Shown here: in pieces, positions 59,301 to 64,000 of the stretch
Position numbering within the stretch: the first letter of the stretch is position 1
Layout: each line of letters opens with the position of its first letter
From: Oxytricha trifallax
Lineage: Eukaryota; Ciliophora; Spirotrichea; Sporadotrichida; Oxytrichidae
Length of the DNA stretch: 64,000 nt
Reading direction: 5' to 3'
Assembly: GCA_000711775.1 (NCBI GenBank)
Contig: ARYC01000440.1
Span: forward strand, 1-64,000
Position numbers and translations under genes: made by a program
Notes under the pieces: model-generated
Databases searched by the model: none
Told to the model about the DNA's origin: nothing
The model's input: the letters and a program-made list of their open reading frames with translations, nothing else

Positions 59301-59395
59301 GGTTTATGCGCTTTGCTTTTGAAGATTCTTAAGTTCCAGGGCCCTCCTCTTATTCGTCCAGATCGTCTGATCCTTAGAGAGTGGTCACTATGGGA
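59301..59395 (+). other. Isolated coding island
   Basis: A 95-bp GC-richer island in AT desert reads FAFEDSQVPGPSSYSSRSSD then PQRVVTMG. It looks like one MDS of a scrambled gene; its partners are not identified. Confidence 0.4.
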
Positions 59396-59660
59396 GTAAA
59401 TAAATTTAATTATAGCATTAACATATTCTTCTATAGGGAATTATTGTAATGGAGAAGAAAATAATATAAAATATTATGATTTTTATTTTAAATAAATATT
59501 ATTATATATTTTATTAAATATAAAATAATTCCTCACCAAATCTTTCAAATCATAAATCTAAGTAACAAATATGTTTTATATTTTAATTTTAATTAATCAT
59601 TGAGTAGAAATAGATCAAGATTTATAGAAAATATCAATTTTAAACATTATATCTTTTAAA

Positions 59661-60316
59661 AGCTAAGGTGACAAACACTCACCCCCCCTAAGGTGTACTT
59701 TTGAAATTGTATTCTTATAGAACTCGACCTCCTGAGTAAAGTTTTCTTAAGAACTAGTCGTACGCGGATAATAGTTTTTGAGATAACCCACTACCTAAGT
59801 CAGAAAATAATATATAAAATTTTAAAATTTGGCTTCAAAAATTTTTACAAAATTTAAAAAAAACATTTTATTTTTCCTTTTCGAATGGTATTTTTATCTT
59901 TTAATTAACTTATCATGAAAAATTCAACATTTATTCTAATATTTAATTTGAAGTAAACTTATAGTTTTTTTTAAATCTTAAAATATTACAAATTTTAGGA
60001 TATTACATATAATTATAATTTTTTTTAAACTATAAGTTTGCTTCAAATTAAAATAAATGTTGTGATAAGTTAATTAAAAGATAAAAATACCATTTGAAAA
60101 GGAAAAATAAAATGTTTTTTTTAAATTTTGTAAAAATTTTTGAAGCCAAATTTTAAAATTTTATATATGATTTTCTTACTTAGGAAGTGGGTTATCTCAA
60201 AAACGATTATCCGCGTACGACTAGTTCTTAAGAAAACTTTACTCAGGAGGTCGAGTTCTATCAGAATACAATTTCAAAAGTACACCTTAGGGGGGTGAGT
60301 GTTTGTCACCTTAGCC
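59661..60316. mobile_element. Foldback element with 8-bp target duplication
   Basis: 656 bp flanked by CTTTTAAA at 59653 and 60317. Ends GCTAAGGTGACAAACACTCA inverted at the other end, arms of about 290 bp nearly identical, short AT-rich centre near 59995. No ORF. The 8-bp duplication suggests a non-autonomous hAT-like element; it differs from the TA family. Confidence 0.85.
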
Positions 60317-61689
60317 CTTTTAAATTATATTCAATAAGTTTGCGAAATTTTTAAATTAATATAATAAATTGTTTCAAAAATTGATGAACTATAGGACACC
60401 CTTTTAAATGGTAATTAATAATTTCAATTCTCAACATTAATACTTTTAGGGTTGATTTGGTTGATATTTAAATAATAATTTTACATATTTTACTAAATTT
60501 ATAATAATTTCTTGAGAAATATATTGCTAATATTTATTACTACTAAATTTTTTAATTAAATATTGACTTCTTATCATAATGAATAGATTTTATTATGATT
60601 TAGCTTAAAACCAAATAAATTCATATTTAATTTAATAAATTATATATTTTTAATTATTTAATGATATTTCTCAAGTTTAATTAATTTTTATTATTATAAT
60701 ATTTAATTTAGATATATTATTATATTTTAAATAATTCAATTTTGACAAATCAATTAATAAAGTTTATAAATTTCATATGAACTTATGATTATTAATTATT
60801 AGAGGTGATTGAATTATTATTTTAGATTCTTTAAAAATAAATTTAATTTTAAACAGACAGCTAGATAACAACGACTAGAAATTTAGCAAAAATTATTTTT
60901 AATTTGGAATTATAAATGATAAAAATTACTCATACTTTATCATATTATTAGAATATTTATATTATTCTTAATATTTCAAATTTATTTTATAAAAATTTTA
61001 ATTTAAACTTATAATTTTCTATAATAAGTTTTAAATTGTATAATTTAATTGCCACTAAATTCTTTGAATTAATTTAGAAATTAAAACGAATTTTATCAAA
61101 AGTTAGAATAATTTATTATTATGATAAGTATATTAATAGGAATTTTTATTTTTTATTAAAAGAAATAACAATATAAATATTAACAATTAGATATATTTAT
61201 GAAATGTTCTTATTAAATGCTTATGTTATATATTTTATAAAATGTATATTTTTAAAAAATTATTTAATATAAATATATATATATATATATATAATTATTT
61301 AAAATTTAAAATTAGAATTTTTCTGATGGTATTTAAATGCATTTTAGATTATTTCAAATCAAGGTATGATGTGAATTTTCTTTTTAAGTATTCATTATTT
61401 TGATTCATATATAATTTGAACTCTAATAATTAGTAAGAAGCATTACAATATTTTATTATTTAGTTATTATTTAATAACTAAATCTATTCATTAACTTTAT
61501 CAATGAAAATTAATAATTAATATAATAAATATATATAAATATATTTTTATATTATTTAAATTATATAATTTCCTTACAAATAGTTTTATATATTATTAAT
61601 TATTGTTCTAGTAATTTATTTATTCAAATTTGAATATAATTAAATCAGATAAAATTATTTAAAAATATAAATAGGTTGTCTTTTACATA
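60317..61689. other. AT-rich germline DNA
   Basis: No coding island seen; a (TA)n run at about 61275-61292. Confidence 0.5.
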
Positions 61690-61825
61690 TCTTTGCAGAT
61701 GAAGAATTCTTAATTGCATCAGATTATTTATTTATTTATTTTATATTTCATGATTATAGTTATTCTCAAATTAAAGAATAAAGTGTAACTTTGAAATCGA
61801 TCAAGGAGATCTAGTCTTTGCAGAT
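61690..61825 (+). other. Two coding islands in reversed order, pointer TCTTTGCAGAT
   Basis: An 11-bp repeat at 61690 and 61815. The upstream copy starts an island (DEEFLIASD, to about 61725) and the downstream copy ends one (CNFEIDQGDLVFAD, from about 61768). Joined in reverse genomic order they read FEIDQGDLVFADEEFLIASD in one frame. Confidence 0.6.
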
Positions 61826-62423
61826 TAAATATTAACTTCAATTTTAATTCAAATAGAAATACATTAATTATATTGCCATTTATAAAAAGGCTTTCTTCTA
61901 AAACACATGATCAATATATTTTTCAATTGATTTGTATCAAATAATTTAATTAATATATTATCAATTAAAGAAGGGTTACTTATTCTTAAATTATCAAACC
62001 TAAAGAGAACAATTATAATCTAAAACAATTAAAAAAAGCTGTTAAATAGCCTAAAATCATTAAATTTTAGAATCTCTACAAAATATAGATTAGTATTTTA
62101 TTTTCATAAGAAATATTAAAAAATTTATCTATTATATATTAATAAAAAATTTTCAAATCCTTAAGAAAATTCTTAGATACTGAAATAAATCTTTTTTAAT
62201 ATAACTAATATTAAAATATTTCATATTTAAATGTTGAAGTAATATAAATTGTAACTTTTGTTAATTATATTAAAAAATGATTAAAGATAAAATAATCTTA
62301 AAGTTTAGCTCACAAATCATCTTTTAATTTTGAACACTATTCTCTCTTTAATTATCAATACTATTACCATTAAATAGTTCATTTTTTTAAGAATAAATAA
62401 AATATTTTAATTCGGAAGTAAAT

Positions 62424-62494
62424 TATATCAGTGGCAAATTTGAATACTTATTGATTCTTGATGATGGATATCTTGTTAAAATTGAAGAAGGTAT
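62424..62494 (+). other. Coding island
   Basis: Reads YISGKFEYLLILDDGYLVKI then EEG, surrounded by AT-rich noncoding DNA. Probably an MDS of a scrambled gene; family unknown. Confidence 0.45.
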
Positions 62495-62805
62495 CTGATT
62501 TATAAACTATTTATTTGCTTAGAGCAATTAAAAAAAATATTTGTTGGAAATAACTCATTTTCCAAATATTGTTAGTAATTTTATATTGATTGAAATTATA
62601 AATTGAATATTAATATTCATTTATATTCTAAGTGAAAAGTATTTATAATATATTAATTAGTATTGATTTTAACTAATATTTAAAATATAACATGATAATT
62701 TTTATTATATTAAATTTTATTGTATTCTTTTTGCATCTTTTAATATAAATATATCTTATGATATTGATTAATATTCTTAATATTATTTTTGATTTATTTG
62801 AAAAC

Positions 62806-62850
62806 ATAAAGATCGCCCTGAATCATTATCAGTTTATATCTTAGTAAATA
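62806..62850 (+). other. Coding island, pointer ATAAAGATC
   Basis: Reads DRPESLSVYIL. Begins with ATAAAGATC, the same 9-mer that ends the island at 63508, so it probably follows that island in the rearranged gene. Confidence 0.5.
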
Positions 62851-63156
62851 ATTTTCATTAAATTTTAAATATTTGATATAAATTTATAATTTATTATTAG
62901 ATTAAAATTAGAAATGTAAAAATATTACAACTATAAAATTAGTTATTTTGAAATTACTTAAATTAAAAAGTTAACTTTAATTATCATATGCTTAAAGTGA
63001 TTTATATATAAAAATAATTTTATAAACTTAAATTAAATCTATAATATTAATAATCTTTAAATTAAATAAATGAAAATATTCAATTTAGTTTTAATAATCT
63101 TTATCTGATAATATACTTAACTAAATTAATCAATGATAGATATGTATATTAAAAAG

Positions 63157-63283
63157 ATGCCGAATTTGTTATCCTTAATCGTCGTGATAATTAGGAGGTT
63201 ATGCAGAGACAAATTACTTTTATTTAGATAATGAAGTTAATAAAAAGTCATGTCTATTTCATAGTGTGTGTTACGATTTTAAG
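63157..63283 (+). other. Coding island
   Basis: Two overlapping frames look coding: DAEFVILNRRDNQEV and GGYAETNYFYLDNEVNKKSC then LFHSVCYDFK. The second has better composition. Probably one or two MDSs. Confidence 0.4.
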
Positions 63284-63309
63284 TATATATACTAAATGAA
63301 AGATTTTTT

Positions 63310-63359
63310 AGATTTAAAGAGGCACAGTTTTCTTTGAAGGCTAAGTATATGTCACGAAA
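63310..63359 (+). other. Coding island
   Basis: Reads KRGTVFFEGQVYVTK. Short, GC-richer than surroundings, probable MDS. Confidence 0.35.
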
Positions 63360-63420
63360 TAAAAAATATTTTTGACATCAATCTAAATTTCAAACAATTT
63401 TTGCTCATTCTTAAGATTGG

Positions 63421-63516
63421 CAATGAAAGAAAGAAAGCTTAAAATATTAGAGAAGGCAATTCATTGCAAGCAAAAGTCTACCTCTCTGCCCATTAATCTA
63501 TTTAATGATAAAGATC
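63421..63516 (+). other. Coding island, pointer ATAAAGATC
   Basis: Reads MKERKLKILEKAIHCKQKST then SLPINLFNDKD and ends at the 9-mer shared with 62806. Could hold the start of the scrambled gene, since it carries an ATG. Confidence 0.45.
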
Positions 63517-64000
63517 CTGAAATATATATTCTCTTAATTATTATACTCAATGTACTTATTAAACTCTTCCCATATTTTTTTATCGATTTATTTAATAAAA
63601 TTTAATATGACTTGTAAATTTCATCATTTATCGATATTAAACACTAGAATTTACCATAAGCCTGTAATTTTTTAGATAAACAAAGTTTCCTATTTAAAAT
63701 ACGATAGTATTAATTGAAAATTATCCAAATTCATAAATGCCAACAATTTGAATTAAGAATTACAAGTCTAAAAAACTTATGCATTTATCATTTTTATATA
63801 ATTAAAAATTCAGAGAATCATCAAGCTTACAGAAAAATCTTCAAGCCTACAGATTGATATTTATGCTTTTTATCATAGAAAATAGTATTAGTTTTGATAA
63901 ATATATATATACAATTTAAATATCCTTTATGAATAAAGCTACTATCTTTTCAAAAAATTACAAGTAAAAATATTTATATATTTATTTATAATTTTTTGTA

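Noticed and set aside
1-64000. Short standard-code ORFs across the window
   Set aside because: With TAA/TAG as Gln, most of them merge into long frames or are antisense shadows of real genes.
1-64000. Macronuclear Tetrahymena or Paramecium DNA
   Set aside because: Pointer-bounded inserts that break conserved genes, foldback elements in genes and C4A4 (not C4A2 or C4A3) blocks fit hypotrich germline DNA better.
1-64000. Euplotes
   Set aside because: Euplotes uses TAA/TAG as stops and TGA as Cys; here the reverse holds.
1-64000. CRISPR arrays, bacterial operons, retroviral or capsid-bearing elements
   Set aside because: No spaced repeats, ribosome-binding sites, reverse transcriptase, integrase or capsid frames were seen.

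Overview
The window reads as germline (micronuclear) DNA of a hypotrich/spirotrich ciliate of the Oxytricha/Stylonychia type. TAA and TAG occur throughout conserved domains where they must be read as Gln, and TGA is the only stop. The DNA is very AT-rich. There are C4A4/G4T4 telomere-like blocks at 9.5 and 10.0 kb. Most genes are cut by short AT-rich inserts (IESs) bounded by 3-11 bp direct repeats (pointers). Removing an insert plus one repeat copy restores the reading frame, and in the best cases the conserved protein family too. GT-AG introns of about 41-230 bp are also present. Apart from a few tandem copies, these joins are what I worked out by hand; none has been checked against macronuclear DNA.

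Layout. 0-6.5 kb: a decayed TBE-like Tc1/mariner transposon region with a transposase, a 22-kDa-type ORF on the other strand, an acidic overlapping ORF and a SecA-like helicase frame. 6.5-9.5 kb: spacer with one GC-rich structured RNA candidate. 9.5-10.0 kb: a mini-gene bracketed by telomere-like blocks. 10.3-15.5 kb: two tandem thiamin pyrophosphokinases (one rich in IESs, one without), a FAM136A-like gene and a membrane protein. 15.9-16.4 kb: a 5S rRNA gene split by a TA-flanked foldback element. 16.8-25.1 kb: a SEP/UBX protein, an RS-rich protein, a DUSP-type ubiquitin protease, an unidentified gene and the molybdopterin synthase large subunit. 25.2-30.8 kb: a WDR6-like gene whose first IES contains a 1.2-kb foldback element carrying its own ORF. 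31.2-34.0 kb (-): a HECT ubiquitin-ligase module in at least ten segments. 34.1-39.3 kb (-): a long protein with TPR-like N-terminus. 39.5-40.8 kb: a small gene split by a second TA foldback element. 41.1-56.2 kb: a giant multi-domain gene (UBA, HECT-ligase-associated folds) with many inserts. 56.2-64 kb: AT-rich DNA with another foldback element and short coding islands whose pointers indicate scrambled order.

The most interesting reading is that the giant gene and the HECT module are one scrambled gene: the open frame of the giant gene ends at 56.24 kb and can be joined, in phase through an 8-bp pointer, to the HECT module lying inverted 22 kb away. A second theme is a family of TA-flanked foldback elements (5S gene, small gene at 40 kb, WDR6 IES), where excision with one TA restores the 5S gene exactly.
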